Notes under the pieces: model-generated | Database searches by the model: none | The model's input: only the letters and a program-made list of their open reading frames with translations | Told to the model about the DNA's origin: nothing | Shown: one piece after another, positions 23,786-36,120 of the stretch | How the letters are laid out: each line of letters begins with the position of its first letter | How positions within the stretch are numbered: position 1 is the stretch's first letter | Program-made: the position numbers and the translations under genes | Assembly (NCBI GenBank): GCA_024449915.1 | Contig: JAMZAV010000317.1 | Coordinates: 7,501 to 71,500 of the forward strand | Reading direction: 5' to 3' | Origin: Sweltsa coloradensis | Lineage: Eukaryota > Arthropoda > Insecta > Plecoptera > Chloroperlidae | DNA: 64,000 bases

Positions 23786-24977
23786 AGTCTTGTGACATCT
23801 AGATTCAATTATCTAGATAAACTATCTAGATAAAATCCGTTATATATTATCTTATCTAGATAAGTTTTTTTTATTTTATGTTTTTTTAATCTAGAAAATA
23901 AAATTTTTCTGATCAAAGCTTTTAAAGCTTTTAGATAACATTTTTAAGATAAAATAATACACATTATTGTAGATATAATAAAATAATCACTTTTGATACG
24001 AAAAATACTTCTACTAGTTGCTGTGCGTACCCGGGTATTGTCAACTTGTCAAGTCTGACAAATATTACAATTGGCAAGAAAACTGTTTTTGATAGTTTTT
24101 TTTTAAAAACGTCAATCACAATAATTACTAGGAAAACGCTTAAGTCCCGCCGCGTTGTTGGATGAGCGTAATTGGTGTATTGAGCTGCCATGTGTTATGC
24201 GGATTTTCTGTTGTTCTTTGAAAAAATCATTACTGTTGAAGATTTTTTAAAAATTAATTTAAATTAAATAAAAAATAAACTTTAATTTTTAATTTTTTTA
24301 GTTAATCGAAATTTCACACGAATATATAAATTGATAAAATTAAGGTTCAGTGAAAAAAGTATTACAATAAAATAAAGCATGTAGGTGTTATAAGTAAAAA
24401 AATTGTTTTAAAAAAGAAAAAACCCACAAAATTTTTATTTTCATGAAAAATAATTTTTAGATTGCGCTCAAATTTCACACGGATATCTTAATTCATAAAA
24501 TTAAGGTTCTGTGAAAAAATCATGAAAATCGGATTAAGCATGTAGGTGTTATAAGTAAAATAAATTTTCCAAAAATCGAAAAAAATCGTAAAATTGCGAT
24601 TTTCATGAAAAAAAAATTTTTTGATTGCGCTCAAAAACGTGGCAGTTCTTAGTTCAAAGATTTCGAAGGCCCCCATAAAATTTCATCGCAATTGGAGTAT
24701 CGGTTTAGCTGGAATCGTGCGGACAAACACACAAAAATACGGAAAAAAAAGAAAAAAAAGAAAAAAAAACATTCCGGATTTTTTTCTCCAGTGTAGTGAC
24801 ATGGAATCTTCGCTTCGCTCGCTACGCTCGCTACGCTCATCCAATAATTATTTTTATTTCTGATCTTTTATCTTGCTAATTTTCTACAATAATTTATCTT
24901 TTTTCTTATCTAGATAGCTTTTTGGAGAATCATCTTTATCTTTAGATACAAAATAAATAATCAACTCCCAACACTTC
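23786..24977. mobile_element. hAT-like MITE, family H (copy 1), itself interrupted
   Basis: It is flanked by an exact 8-bp duplication, ACAAGACC (23778-23785 and 24978-24985), the size typical of hAT transposons. The ends are AGTCTTGTGAC on the left and a CCAACACT-type end on the right. They resemble AGTGCTGTGAC and GTCACAACACT of copy 2 at 56771-57698. Both copies are rich in TTATCTAGATAA-type palindromes. A Helentron-like element occupies 24128-24844. Confidence 0.7.
24128..24844 (-). mobile_element. Helentron-like element (copy 4), inside the hAT-like MITE
   Basis: The 3' end is CTAG at 24128-24131 followed by T. The 5' end TTGGATGAGCGTAGCGAGCG is at 24844. Two to three copies of the ~160-bp internal unit (CACACG...AATTAAGGTTC...GTAGGTGTTATAAGT) are present. 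AATAATTA lies on both sides (24120-24127 and 24843-24850). An 8-bp duplication would not be expected of a Helentron and may be coincidence in AT-rich DNA, because the best-controlled copy (35304) has none. Confidence 0.8.
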
Positions 24978-24997
24978 ACAAGACCAACGAGCCACAC

Positions 24998-27900
24998 AAA
25001 TAAGCGCAAGTGTTACGCGGAGACCTCAAAAGTGTATTATGGCATGGTACATTTAACAGTCGTCTGCCCTGTGTTAAAACAAGTCATTGACCGGTATTTA
25101 GAAACAATGACAACGTTGTAGTTGATTGTTGTGTATAATAATTATAATGTGTTGACCAAAATCAGCCGGAAATCAAGAATTTTGTTCATTAGGTGGTTGG
25201 TGTCTAAGCACACAAAACATCCACACATTCTTCTGAAATAGGACCGTGTTGAGACGGATCAGATTTGTTAGGGTTCCCTACTTAAACTCGTATTCAATGT
25301 TTTCTAGATTTGATAGTTTGTTAATAGTTATAAAACAGTTTATAATTTGTTTTGATGATTTTTTTTAGTCAAAAAGGAAAAAAAATTTAATTTCGTGCAT
25401 TTTATTTTGCCAAGCTTTAGCAAGGATGCGACAAGGGTTTTTAAAGTGTAAAATGGCCTTATCAAATTAAGAAGGGGAAAAGTAGTAAAGGCCCTTTTTT
25501 TAGATCTTTAGTTTTTTTTTAATTATGTAAAATTTGGCTGTATTTTGAGTTTTTTTGTTATGTGGGGGATCTCATTATACATTGTCGAGTTGAAGAGTGC
25601 TTGGGATATGACTCAAATAAATATCTTGTTTTGTTTCAAAATAGGGAGTTCAGGGGGTTAAATGGGCTTTTGATTGAATTTTATAAGAATGAAAATTATG
25701 ATTATTATCATTTTCCTAGCAGTTGTGTTTTTCGTTGATCGAGATCTTAACTCTTTAAATATTAACTTGAGGTTGTAGCAGCTATACGTGAATTTGTGAT
25801 TATTGTATCACAATCGAGAAGAGATTGCCGGTTGCTGCTTGCTATAAGAAAGTACATAGGTACTGTCATAAAGCTAATCGTCACCATTCCATTAATTTTG
25901 ACGAGAGCTTTTCACAACATTAGCCAACCTTAGGATCTACATTTTTGACTGTCATTAGGATAATTCGACATTCCGATTCTTAGTTGATTCGATAACAATG
26001 TAATCTGGCTGCGAAAGAGATCTCGGCAAGTGTTAGCATGCAAACACTCGCGAGAAGCATTAGCTCTATCTTCTGGTATCGACTCAGTCTTCCTGTTATC
26101 GGTTGCTGATTGGCCTAGCGCCAGGGTACAGCTCTGGGCGACTACCATGCATCAGATTGGAGCCGTCTGTATCATAGAGAGGTTTCTCATTCTCCTGTAG
26201 AAACACATGCAGGGTGATGAGCTGGGGGATGGTTAACTTGAGGTAGAGATATAGTGCAGGTGTGTCTTTGTTTTTATTGTGTTGAGCTTGAGCATGATTT
26301 CCAAGAAAACTTGATTGCGTGGAGGATACTGTGTGTGGGTATGTGGGGGGTGGGGGGGCGGGGAATAGAAAATCGATGCCACACGTCCATCAATTGAAAC
26401 AAAATCAGACCTCTTTTTGACACCTTTAACAATTGACTTATAAATAGTATAAATAATGTAAATTTGTATTTTGACGATTTTGGATGTCTATATCCACGGC
26501 TTCATAATCACCCCCTGTCAGGGGAGGTAACAAGAGGCAGGAATGCTCCCAGTTCCACGTAAGGCCTACAGATACAGGCCTAATATGCGTACTGGCCAGT
26601 TCTCTCTCACTAATCAACAGTCCATTGGTAGTAATCGAACCACATAATATACATAAACGTTTCAAATCGATTTAAAGACGTTTTGAGTTTCCAAAACATT
26701 ATTTCGAAACTGAGATGCAACTGCAGCAATTTGCGAATGATTGTTGTGTATATAAAGTGAAGAACGTTATTTTGTTAGTTGTTATAAATCATTCTTAACG
26801 TAAAGGTAAAAGTTTTTCGTCAGATGAGAAAGCTTACGTTAGACGTTATAAAGGTTAGAAAATAGTGACTTTTGTTGTTGTTTGCCGTTGTGCTGTCTAC
26901 CGGAAAATAAATAAACTTGATAAAAGTTTTGTTAACATTTCAAGAGCTGTACAATGTATACACATCATTAGTCATTAAACATATTGCCACCATTGCTTTG
27001 CCTGGATGAGGTTGTGGTTTGGGAAGAAGTGGCGGAGGGGCAGTAGTTAATTTCAGGGCGGACGCGGGACGCGGGCGGACTCGTCCACCCACTAATTTTT
27101 TGGAAAAATGTTTTCTGGTTGCACTACACAACGATAGTAATTTGGTATTGCTTTCAGTCAGAAATCACTCCAAAAACACAGATTTAAATTTTATTTTTTT
27201 GTGGGGGGGCTTGCCCTTCAACCCCCCGGCCTGTATTTTTGCCTGGAATCGCTTGTCCAGCGAACCTCACTTCGAAATATGGTACCCTACCAACGACCTC
27301 CCCGGCGCCCCCCCCCTCCCCCCCCCCCCCGAGGAAGAAGATCGTCAAGCGGCCACCCACTTATTATTTTAGAAATTAACCACAGCGGAGGGGATTGGGG
27401 GGGGGGGGGGGGATTAGACATAATGAGTTTTCTTTGGTGCCCGGCATTATTATACTACATACAACTGGACTGTTACTATAGAAAGTGTTTTCATTAGGGT
27501 CTAATGACAAATGTCCCGCACTCGCCCACGCTTCAGCATTAAACTTGTCGCCGTCGTATTAGCTGGTGTATATGTAGCCGCTTGACACTCAGGCCGGGAT
27601 GAGGGTTTTATTCCGTGATCGGTGTTAACTTCTATACGGCCCCATCAGTGAACGAGAGTTAAAACTAACGCGAGTCCAGAGCCGTGAAATGTTTCTTCGC
27701 CAATTTGAAAGTGAGGGTTATTGATAAAGTTATGCCCGGAGTCATCCCCGGGATTTGTCCCGTGGGAGAGAGAGGGGCAGCGTCCGTCTGGATCAGGGTC
27801 ACACTATCGGGATCGGGAGGACACTCGAGGGTCTTCGGGGCAGATGACAGAGAAAGTACTGGACCACTTGTGCATATTATGTTTCATCACCGGGAGGGGG

Positions 27901-29053
27901 GGGGGGGGGGGAGATAACCTTGCAAGGCATTACGCCTGACTTTAAAAGAAAGAAAAAAGAATGGTAATTTGTGGACTGTATAAAAGAACTTGCACTGCAC
28001 TTACCCTAGATGTAGTGCGGGCGTGAGATTGAAGTGCAGAGCATGGTAGGCATGTTGGCGTAGATGGGGTGCACACCACGTAACAGATAGTAAAGGAATA
28101 AAGAAGCTCGAACTTAGAAGAAAGAGAGAAGTAAGAAGTAAGAAATGTGCCTGTTCGGCAGTCGAACCCAACAGCAGTAGCAACTGGAAGGCGAACGTAT
28201 TATGAGAGCGTAGAGTGTAGACTTGTAGTCGGGCGACGTGAGAAATGAGATGCACTGTACACTTTGCACTGATATGAGAATACAAGAAAACTGTTTGCTA
28301 CGAGAGTGCATGAGCAACTATGATCTACGAAGTTGGATGGGCAACTGACTGCGAGATCTGGTCTCGAGAGAAGAGATAACAAAATTAGTCATAATGAGGG
28401 GAAAAGATGGGTAAACATTGTGAATCAAATCACAACGAGAATATGAGAGACAGTACGTGAAATATAAACAAACCTAGAACTATACTATACTAAATAAGAA
28501 CATTGGCGCGAACATATGTTTTATATCATTTAACATAATATAGATTTTATGGACATCCCATTATGGGTTATCAATATAATAATGTATAATTAACTAAGCA
28601 GTAAAATATTAGAACCATCATAATATTCAACAAATTTTTATGGGAACCTGGCCGACGTGGACAAAGGGTTTGTGGATAGTTGTACGTAATAACATGAAGA
28701 ATGATAATTAATTCTTATTATTTACAAATTCATCTTATGTAATTCTATTCTTAATACATCATATCCTTAAACAACAACATGCACATTTTAAATTAATTGG
28801 CTAAGGATGTTATTTCGCAAAGTATTCACAAACTGTTTTAATTATTAATATGTTTGATGCAATTGTAGCTTATAACTTAAGAATGTATTTAATTCCCTTC
28901 TTAGCAAATTTTATGAAACAAACTGAGTAAGAAAGCCCTAACATAAATATTTTTCAGCGCTCACACGAGAATTGAACTAATGATGTCCTGGACTTGACCT
29001 TATATCTTATAGTAGCTCTTATTTAAGAAGTCCTTAATTCTTAGCTTAATTGG
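24998..29053. other. unannotated, with C and G homopolymer runs
   Basis: No host gene seen. Runs of C at 27308-27330 and of G at 27397-27412 and 27896-27911 stand out. The proline/glycine ORFs around 27019-27497 and 27684-27939 come from these runs. TCGTCCACCCACTAATTTTT near 27085 and similar GC-rich flanks hint at decayed hAT elements, but no paired ends were found. Confidence 0.35.
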
Positions 29054-30541
29054 GTACGTTCTTAATTCGGCTATTCTTAGCTCGCCTACATCAATTAGTA
29101 GTTGTATTTCAGGTGAAATTGCCCGCTTCCAAGAACCACGTATCTACTTTACTTGGTCGTAGGAGGGGTTTTCTTGACTTGCCTACGCCAATGGCAGCGA
29201 GCCTTTCAAATGGTTATGCGACCTCACCGGCAAGTTTGAATTATTCCGAAATTTAACGTAGACAGGACACTTCCCAGACAGAATTTTGCTCGAAACGTTG
29301 CTCACTTTGTGCCTTTTTAATATATTTTTTTTTATTTAATACAAGGTTGTCTTAAAGTGCAATGGTATATCCATAAAGAAAAATATCTTAATTAATTATG
29401 AAATAATAAGAATATTAGGTTTTATTGTGACTTACGCTTTGACTTGAAGAAGTAAGCTAGATGTAGTCACGTCAAGATTATAATAAGTAAATTTAATAAA
29501 AATATTTGTTGGTATAGCGATCATAGACGATGGTAACACTGGTGAGATATTTTTAAAGGGACATAAAACTATTTGTTTTATACTCCGATTATTCAAATAA
29601 CAATTGGGTTATATTTAGTTTTAAATATACAATATATACACACATATTTACATTTTTATTATTAACATATCAAGCTTAAAATGTTTTTGTCAATAATCGC
29701 TTGTCGAGAAAGATAGGGCAACAAACAACGATATAAAAGTAAACACATTAAATAACTTTAAAAAAGTTAAAATAACATTAAAAACTGCAGCCTTCATTCA
29801 CTCATACAGTGCGCGTACATTTGAGCATACTTGGTAAAAAAGAACTGTAAACAGATTAAATTCATCAATTTAAAAATAACGATTAAAAAGTTCAAGTTTC
29901 TTTTTATATCTTTACCAATAAAATGTTCAAGTTCCTCATAAAAGGAAGTAAAGCTCTCTTAAAACATTGCCCTTAAAATGTTAACTTAATCACTTAATAG
30001 TTCCTCCACACTAAAAAGGATCGCGCTCCTTAAAATGTTACAGAAAAATGGAACTCGTTAATTTTAAAAGTTCCTTCCCCAAGTATGCACTTGAGCCTCT
30101 TTACTACATTATCACTCCACCTCACATCCTTGAGGATGTACTTAACTGCATCATAATAGGCGAGTCACCAATCTGTAGCCGTATAATTTTAAATTTTGTA
30201 GCCTATTGTTAATATTTTGGTACTTGATACTGGGCGCGTTGAGCAGTTCCCCTTGACGGTGATGATTGCCTGGCGCATCGAAGAGAGATGTGTCATATTG
30301 GAGGCCGAAATTCTGTCCGGGAAGTGCCATGTCAACGTTAAATTTCGGAACAATTCAAACTTGCCGGTCAGGTCGCATAACCATTTGAAAGGCTCGCTGC
30401 CATTGGCGTAGGCGAGTCAAGAAAACCCCTCCTACGACCAATTAAAGTAGATACGTGGTTCTTGGAAGCGGGCAATTACACCTGAAATACCACTACTAAT
30501 TGATGTAGGCGAGCTAAGAATAGCCGAGTTAAGACTGAGCC
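29054..30541. mobile_element. foldback element with ~240-bp inverted arms (Mutator-like target duplication)
   Basis: The left arm 29054-29290 and right arm about 30310-30541 are inverted copies, about 95% alike by eye. Both carry CTCGGCTATTCTTAGCTCGCC-type ends and the block CGCCAATGGCAGCGAGCC. CTTAATTGG lies exactly at both outer edges (29045-29053 and 30542-30550), a 9-bp target duplication typical of Mutator-like elements. The 1-kb centre is AT-rich and has no transposase. The 68-aa and 64-aa ORFs over the arms are by-products of the repeat. Confidence 0.85.
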
Positions 30542-30550
30542 CTTAATTGG

Positions 30551-31321
30551 CAACTTGGATCTTTTAACATTCACTGTATTCTAGCACACAAGTGTACAAT
30601 ATTTTCTCTCCCGTGCAAAATCTACGTTACCATCCCAACCAAAAACCAAACTCTAACCCATTGTTTTTCATAAATACTTGCGGTGTCAAATCGTCTGGAG
30701 CCCCTCATAACTTGTGTAGCTGATAGCATACGCACCAGCTCGCCGACCACAGGGGAGGGTGGACCCGATGACCCGGGTGTTTATGTTGGGCCGGGGATGT
30801 AAGTTGGCTCCTAAGAAGTACAAGCCAGTGGCGGATCTAGTCCAGATTCATGGGGGGGGGGGGGGAGACTCTTAGCTTGGAAGCAGAGCGTATCTAGGAG
30901 GGTTAGTAAAGCCAGTATCGGGTATGTCCAAAAGTTCCAGCCATTAGTGCCTCTTCTCGCTTATTATAACATTATTTAATTTGCGCATCTGAGAATTGCA
31001 AATGCCTAAAAACACCTTAAAAGCGCAAATGGCAATTCAAATTGTTTTTATTCTCAAAAGCATTTTTTATTAATGCTTCCCCACTGATGATAGAACCCGG
31101 GCAGTCGGTTTTACTTACCGATTCTAGCTGTCAAACCACTGGGTACGACGGTCTTCTACTTATTAGTGTAAGACTGTATTCATGTTTATTTATCAACAGT
31201 AAAGTTGCGCTTCACCAGCGATGTGTTTTATAATACAATATACAATGGCATAGTGGCAAACAGTGCCACTTACAATAACCATTAAAGTAATGATGCAATG
31301 CGCAGGTTCAAAATGTTTATG
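30551..31321. other. unannotated; hAT-like left end and G14 run
   Basis: CAGTGGCGGATCTAG at about 30835 resembles hAT termini and is followed by a G14 run (30852-30865). No partner end located. Confidence 0.3.
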
Positions 31322-31331
31322 AAGATATAGC

Positions 31332-31738
31332 TGATTGATTGATTGGATATTGCTTAACGTCTCATATTAATGCTCTTTAGCTATTCGAGACGATGAGTGG
31401 TGATACATGAGCTTGAAGTATGAACAGGAGGGAGGAGGGGAACCCGGTACCGGCACGTAGCCTACTCCTTTCGAAAAGTACCAAGGGGACCAACGGCTTA
31501 ACGTCCCATCCGAAAGGACGGTGTATCTTTGACAGTCATATAGGTTATTCCACTAACCCGGAATGCTGAGCAGACGTCGAGGAGAACGAAGCCGTTACAC
31601 TCGCTCTCGAACCCTCCATCTGCTCTAACCAGCGGTATACGTGAGTTTCAGGGCACTTTACCTCTGACCACGCCCGATTCTGCTTAACTTCGGTCTTCGA
31701 GTGGGAACCGGTTAAACGACCTCGGCTAAACCGCTGAC
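31332..31738 (-). repeat. 5S rRNA-derived SINE (copy 1)
   Basis: On the minus strand the head reads CGGTTCCCACTCGAAGACCG, then AAGTTAAGCAGAATCGGGCG, then TGGTCAG. This follows 5S rRNA from its middle domain through the A-box region (GAAGTTAAGCAG) and the intermediate element. The C-box part is truncated here compared with copy 2. Downstream is a second polymerase III-like segment (GCTGGTTAGAGCAGATGGAG, GGTTCGAGAGC). The tail reads GAGACGTTAAGCAATATCCA and then ATCAATCAATCA. AAGATATAGC flanks it directly on both sides (31322-31331 and 31739-31748), a 10-bp target duplication typical of retrotransposition. Confidence 0.88.
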
Positions 31739-31748
31739 AAGATATAGC

Positions 31749-33236
31749 CGATAGTACCTATTTAAATGTACAACGTTGGTTGAGATTTCTATTTAAATTC
31801 ATTATGGCTGGGCAGGGAAAACAAACATATTCTTACAACTTTCATCCTCCGTTTACTCAATTGTTGATGAGATAATATGTTAGAGGGAATGTTTAAATAC
31901 ACTTATAAACTACGTTTCGCCTTTGGTTGGGTTCGGCCTAGGAAAACGTTGAGAATATTTCGGTCACATTGCATGTTGCCGGGACTGACGTAGGTAATAC
32001 TATATGTTCTATACTCAATGGTAATACCTCTCAGAAATGTTCAATGTTTGACTCAAAGAAAATTGACATTCAAGTGTGGTGCATTTCATTTTATCTGCTC
32101 ACAATGGAATATCACGTCATATTTTCATATTCAGAACAAAGCTTTCAGTCATGTGTTCTTAACCTAAAATACCGAAGACATCGTCCAAATGTAATATTTT
32201 CCATCTTCTTAATATTGACTTGAAACTTTCGAAGTATTGCTCCCCAACCCCCATACAAAGTTGTTTTATTATGGAACTTATTTCAAGCATAATAAAAGCT
32301 CTGCTTACTCATCCGCGAGAAATCTCCTTTGAAAAATCCTGCACGGGTCACGGGGTCGAAATGTGGGATCATGCTGAAGTTTCTGAGTCTCCTTCGCCTG
32401 AGCAACTCCGAACAACTATTCCCCTCGTAACGAACTTCCAGCATTATTACCTCAGTCTCCACCAACCCTTGTAAACTCTCACTCACTTCTTTTATTTAAA
32501 AATGTTTTAAATAAAACATTTGCTAAAGTGCCTAATCTACCCAATCATATAGGCTGTGCAGTGCGGGCGCTTATCGTGTTGAGTGCTTTTCGAATAACAT
32601 TCAGTACAATCTTCATATGTTGGTTATTTTCTTTAAACAGGCGAGTTTTTCATTTAATTCGCATGTTTTTCCTGCGAGTCCTCAAAATCATTTTTAGTCG
32701 TAGTTTACATTTTATACACATACAGGAATACATACCTAAAAAGAAGTAAATAGATAAATGAGGCACTTTAGGTTTGTAACAACCATTTTTTATAAAAATA
32801 ATCTTTATATATTTGTAATGTAATTGATGTTTGTTGAATTATTGAATCCTTTTACCCCTTTTCTATTCGTATTTTTTGTTCCTATATTGTGAATTCACAT
32901 GACAATGAATATCTGCAAAACAACATAAAAATATTTCGTTCACAAACGGAATAAAAATTGGAAAAACAATTCATGTACGATGATAGGCTTCAACTTTCGG
33001 AGTATGTAAAAAAACATAAAAATGTGGACTTGTTTTGAAAGTACGCACACATCGAGGCTCTAGGTTGGTGGTGTTCACGTGCAAATCTGTTAGCGATTTC
33101 AAACTTTGTCCAGTCATAGCCCAAGCTCGTTGCCTTCACAACGCCGTCATGTGACAAACTTGAATTATTCTCTGCGTAGACTAATCTAGCGTTATGTCAC
33201 CTCCCCGAAAAGTTAAATATTTGGACTACATGTTTA
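31749..33236. other. unannotated
   Basis: No recognisable repeat. The 32220-32486 stretch is open on both strands (84 aa and 67 aa) and GC-richer than its surroundings, but has no domain I recognise. Confidence 0.35.
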
Positions 33237-33298
33237 TTCCTAATTATATTATTATATTATAATTATATTATTATTAATTATATTATATTATTATCATG
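33237..33298. repeat. ATTATATTA-type AT-rich tandem repeat
   Basis: Irregular TTATTATA/ATTATATT repeats. Confidence 0.8.
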
Positions 33299-33508
33299 TG
33301 TACCATCGTTGTACAGTGATTTTTCTACTGTTGAAGCATAAAGATTATTTAAGTTCCAATTTGTAATCGATCGATGATTGCAATAAGCAAATTCTTCTCG
33401 GAAGCTCCAATGGACTAGAGTAGACTGAGTTTGACTAGATATGTCGATCGATCAGTCGATCGAGTCGAGTCGAGTGATAGTAAGAGAGTAGTGGAAGAAT
33501 GAGTATAC

Positions 33509-33642
33509 TAGAGTAGAGTAGATAGAGTAGAGTAGAGTAGAGTAGAGTAGAGTAGAGTAGAGTAGAGTAGAGTAGAGTAGAGGAGAGTAGAGTAGAGTAG
33601 AGTAGAGTAGAGTAGAGTAGAGTAGAGTAGAGTAGAGTAGAG
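33509..33642 (+). repeat. (AGAGT)n microsatellite
   Basis: About 25 units of AGAGT with one AGGAG interruption near 33580. It is preceded by GTCGATCGATC and CGAGT motifs that look like decayed or precursor repeats. Confidence 0.95.
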
Positions 33643-34956
33643 GTTTATGTTATATCAGAGGGCCGCATACAATCACTTAACGCAACAAGCGTAACGCCTG
33701 GACATTGCTGCAACATTTTCAATTCCAGTTCGAGCGGAAGAATCGCTAGTGTCGTCGTGAGGAGGGTCTGGCAACGCTGTCCAGTCATTGACAAGCTGGC
33801 AACGCCGTGGAATCACAAAGTGATGCACCATTGGTCAATTCTCCTTTACACGGCACATCGTTAACATTCCACGCGGTCATTATGGAAAGGTACGGGGACT
33901 CGACGTCGCGCATTCTGATGGTGTCGGGGAGAGGGAGATTACACGGATCTGTTGCATTCGAATTACACGAAGGGGTGTGGAGAATGGCTAAACTTACAAA
34001 ATTCTTAATAGTTAAGAAAGAAAATCGAATAAAGAACTCCCGTTAATATATTACCAGCTGGCTTAGATCTGCTGGTTTTCACGGTCTGGGTTGATGACGT
34101 AGGTAACCCGGCTCTCAGCTACATGCTACAGGAAATAATGAAATCTTCTCTTCTCAACTCGGGTGTGACGCACATCAATATTATATTTGATAAAGTCGAA
34201 TATTATTATTACTCGTTATTTCAATTAAGTCAATTTAATCTTAACCGCAAGTGTACAAAGCCGTGTACTAATTAAATATTTAATGCAAATAAAGTAACTC
34301 AAAGGAGCTGCTCTGTTTTGTTTTATCAGCAGCTTACCTCAATACTTGTGTACCATGTAGCTCTACGAACAAGGCTTAAATATTCTCCTGTTTACGTATA
34401 ATTTCCTCGGAATATTCAAACAAAGTCCCAAAAGTGCCCTTTGTAGCTGGCTTATGAAAACATGGCGAACTCTTCTAATACCCTTGAAGTTAATCAGTAG
34501 TTCCACTAACTCCCTCAATGCCTCACCCAGGTTCACGCAGGAAACATAATGTCAGAGGTAAGTTTAAGTTATACAGAGCAGTTCGAAAAAAATTTCTTTC
34601 GCTTCTGAATCTTCTTACATTTTAATAATATGGACGGATGACCTTGCAAATGCGCTGTGATAGGTAGATAGGTAGATGTATCATATTCATGATTATGATG
34701 ATGATTATCTATCTGCAATTTGAAAGGTGTGGCAGAAATATCACAGTGGTAAAAATAATATGTTCATGCATTTTTGTGAAATAACAATCTTTCGGCGTAA
34801 GTCTTCTGTAAGTCCTTCCCCCAACTCATGGCCATTGAGTAAAGTGATTGCCTTCAATTGGTGCTCTGTAGTACATAATTGCAGCATAGCAGTCTACTGC
34901 TTGAGACATCATGTATATATAATCAAACATTCAGGAATTGAGAAGAGATTTTCCTA
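33643..34956. other. unannotated
   Basis: No recognisable gene or repeat. Confidence 0.35.
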
Positions 34957-35110
34957 ATGGGCCGATAGCTTAGTTGGAAAAGAATCTCTACGTAAAGGCG
35001 AATAATTAACCGCCCGGCGGCACTTTCGACATTCCTTCTCATCGTCCCGTAGTCCAAGAAATCCCATATTCGAACCTATTTTTATATCATTACTTCCTTA
35101 CAGTAGACTT
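34957..35110 (+). repeat. tRNA-like SINE candidate
   Basis: GGGCCGATAGCTTAGTTGG at 34959 is a strong A-box/D-arm match. ATTCGAACC near 35072 could be a B box, but the ~100-bp spacing is too long for a tRNA. A degenerate or expanded SINE head is therefore more likely than a tRNA gene. Confidence 0.4.
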
Positions 35111-35189
35111 ACGATGAAAGAATATTTAATTTCTAACATATAATATAAATTGTTTTTTTTACTTTTAATCTAATATAAATTGATTTATG

Positions 35190-36120
35190 AGTCTACACAC
35201 TCAGTTAATAACTGATTTTCATGGGGGACAGACATCAAAGCGACAACCAACCCTGTAGGCCCGACCAAAGACGATTTGCGATAACGCAACAAGATCGATA
35301 TTTTTGGATGAGTCGAACGGCGAACGAAGTTCATTCTACACTGTGACAAAAAAATCCGGAATTGATTATTTTTTATTCTTTTTAATCTATCTTCTTTCTT
35401 CTCATTGCACCTATATTGTACTTTTAACGATCCGGCTAAACGATACTAGATTGCGATCGGAAATTTATGGAGCCTTCGAAATGCTCACATAGAATGAACC
35501 AAAATTTTTGAGGCATCGAAAAAATTTTTCATGTAAAATCGCAATTTTACGATTTTTTTAAATCGTTGGGAAATTTTAAACCTGTATAAGCATAAGCATG
35601 CTTTATCGATTTAATGATTTTTTCACAGAAACTTAATTTTAGAATAAGATTTCGTGGAATTTAAGTGCAATCGAAAAATTATTTTTCATGAAAATAACAT
35701 TTGTGTTTTTTTTCTTTTAGACAATGTTTTACTTATTACACCTACATGCTGATTCTATTGTAATAAGTTTTCACAGAAAACCTTAATTTTTATTTTGTAT
35801 TATTATTCGTGTGACATTCGAGCGCAATCGAAATAAATTTTTTCTTCTAAAAATCCCAATTTTTCGATTTTTTCTTTTTTTAAAAAATTTCGATTTCTTA
35901 AAAAAAAAATTTTAAAATTTAAGTTTATTTTTATTAATTTATTTATTAAAAAAAAATTGAACTTAGTAAAATTTTTTTACAGAACAACAGAAAAATCCGC
36001 ATAACACATGGCAGCTCAATGCACCCAATTACGCTAAACCAACAACGCGGCGGGACTTAAGCGTTTTCCTAGTAATAGGAAATATAGCAATCAGTGGTAT
36101 GGACAGTGCGAACACCCGCG
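35190..36120 (-). repeat. tRNA-derived SINE, family A (copy 3, interrupted and 5'-truncated)
   Basis: GAGTCTACACACTCAG to GATCGATATTTTT (35190-35305) and TAATAGGAAATATAGC to GAACACCCGCG (36073-36120) match two adjacent parts of copy 2 (23388-23570). A Helentron-like element separates them. The tRNA-like head is missing: homology ends at 36120. Confidence 0.85.
35304..36072 (+). mobile_element. Helentron-like element (copy 5), with empty site known
   Basis: Plus orientation: TTGGATGAGTCGAACGG at the 5' end, three internal units, and a 3' end with CAACAACGCGGCGGG...GCGTTTTCCTAG. The SINE sequence on either side joins to the uninterrupted relative at 23508-23536 with the same total length of 29 bp. 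The insertion thus created no duplication and went between two Ts (GATCGATATTTTT|TAATAGG). Confidence 0.88.

Larger units (their letters stand above)
23388..24997 (-). repeat. tRNA-derived SINE, family A (copy 2, interrupted)
   Basis: The 3' portion starts at GAGTCTACCCACTCAG and runs to 23785, with a B box (GGTTCGATTCTT on the minus strand) near 23735. The head resumes at 24978 with ACAAGACCAACGAGCCAC. This matches copy 1, where ACAAGACCAACGAAGTCAC is continuous. The ~1.2-kb interruption is a hAT-like MITE. The left part, without interruption at 23517-23535, also provides the empty site for the Helentron-like insertion in copy 3 of this SINE. Confidence 0.8.

Noticed and set aside
24128..24850. 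8-bp AATAATTA repeats as proof that the family is hAT-like
   Set aside because: The controlled insertion at 35304 shows no duplication, and other copies lack one; AATAATTA is easily coincidental in AT-rich DNA.
27019..27939. Proline-, glycine- and arginine-rich ORFs
   Set aside because: Driven by C and G homopolymers and GC-rich MITE-like DNA; no domain, no splice context.
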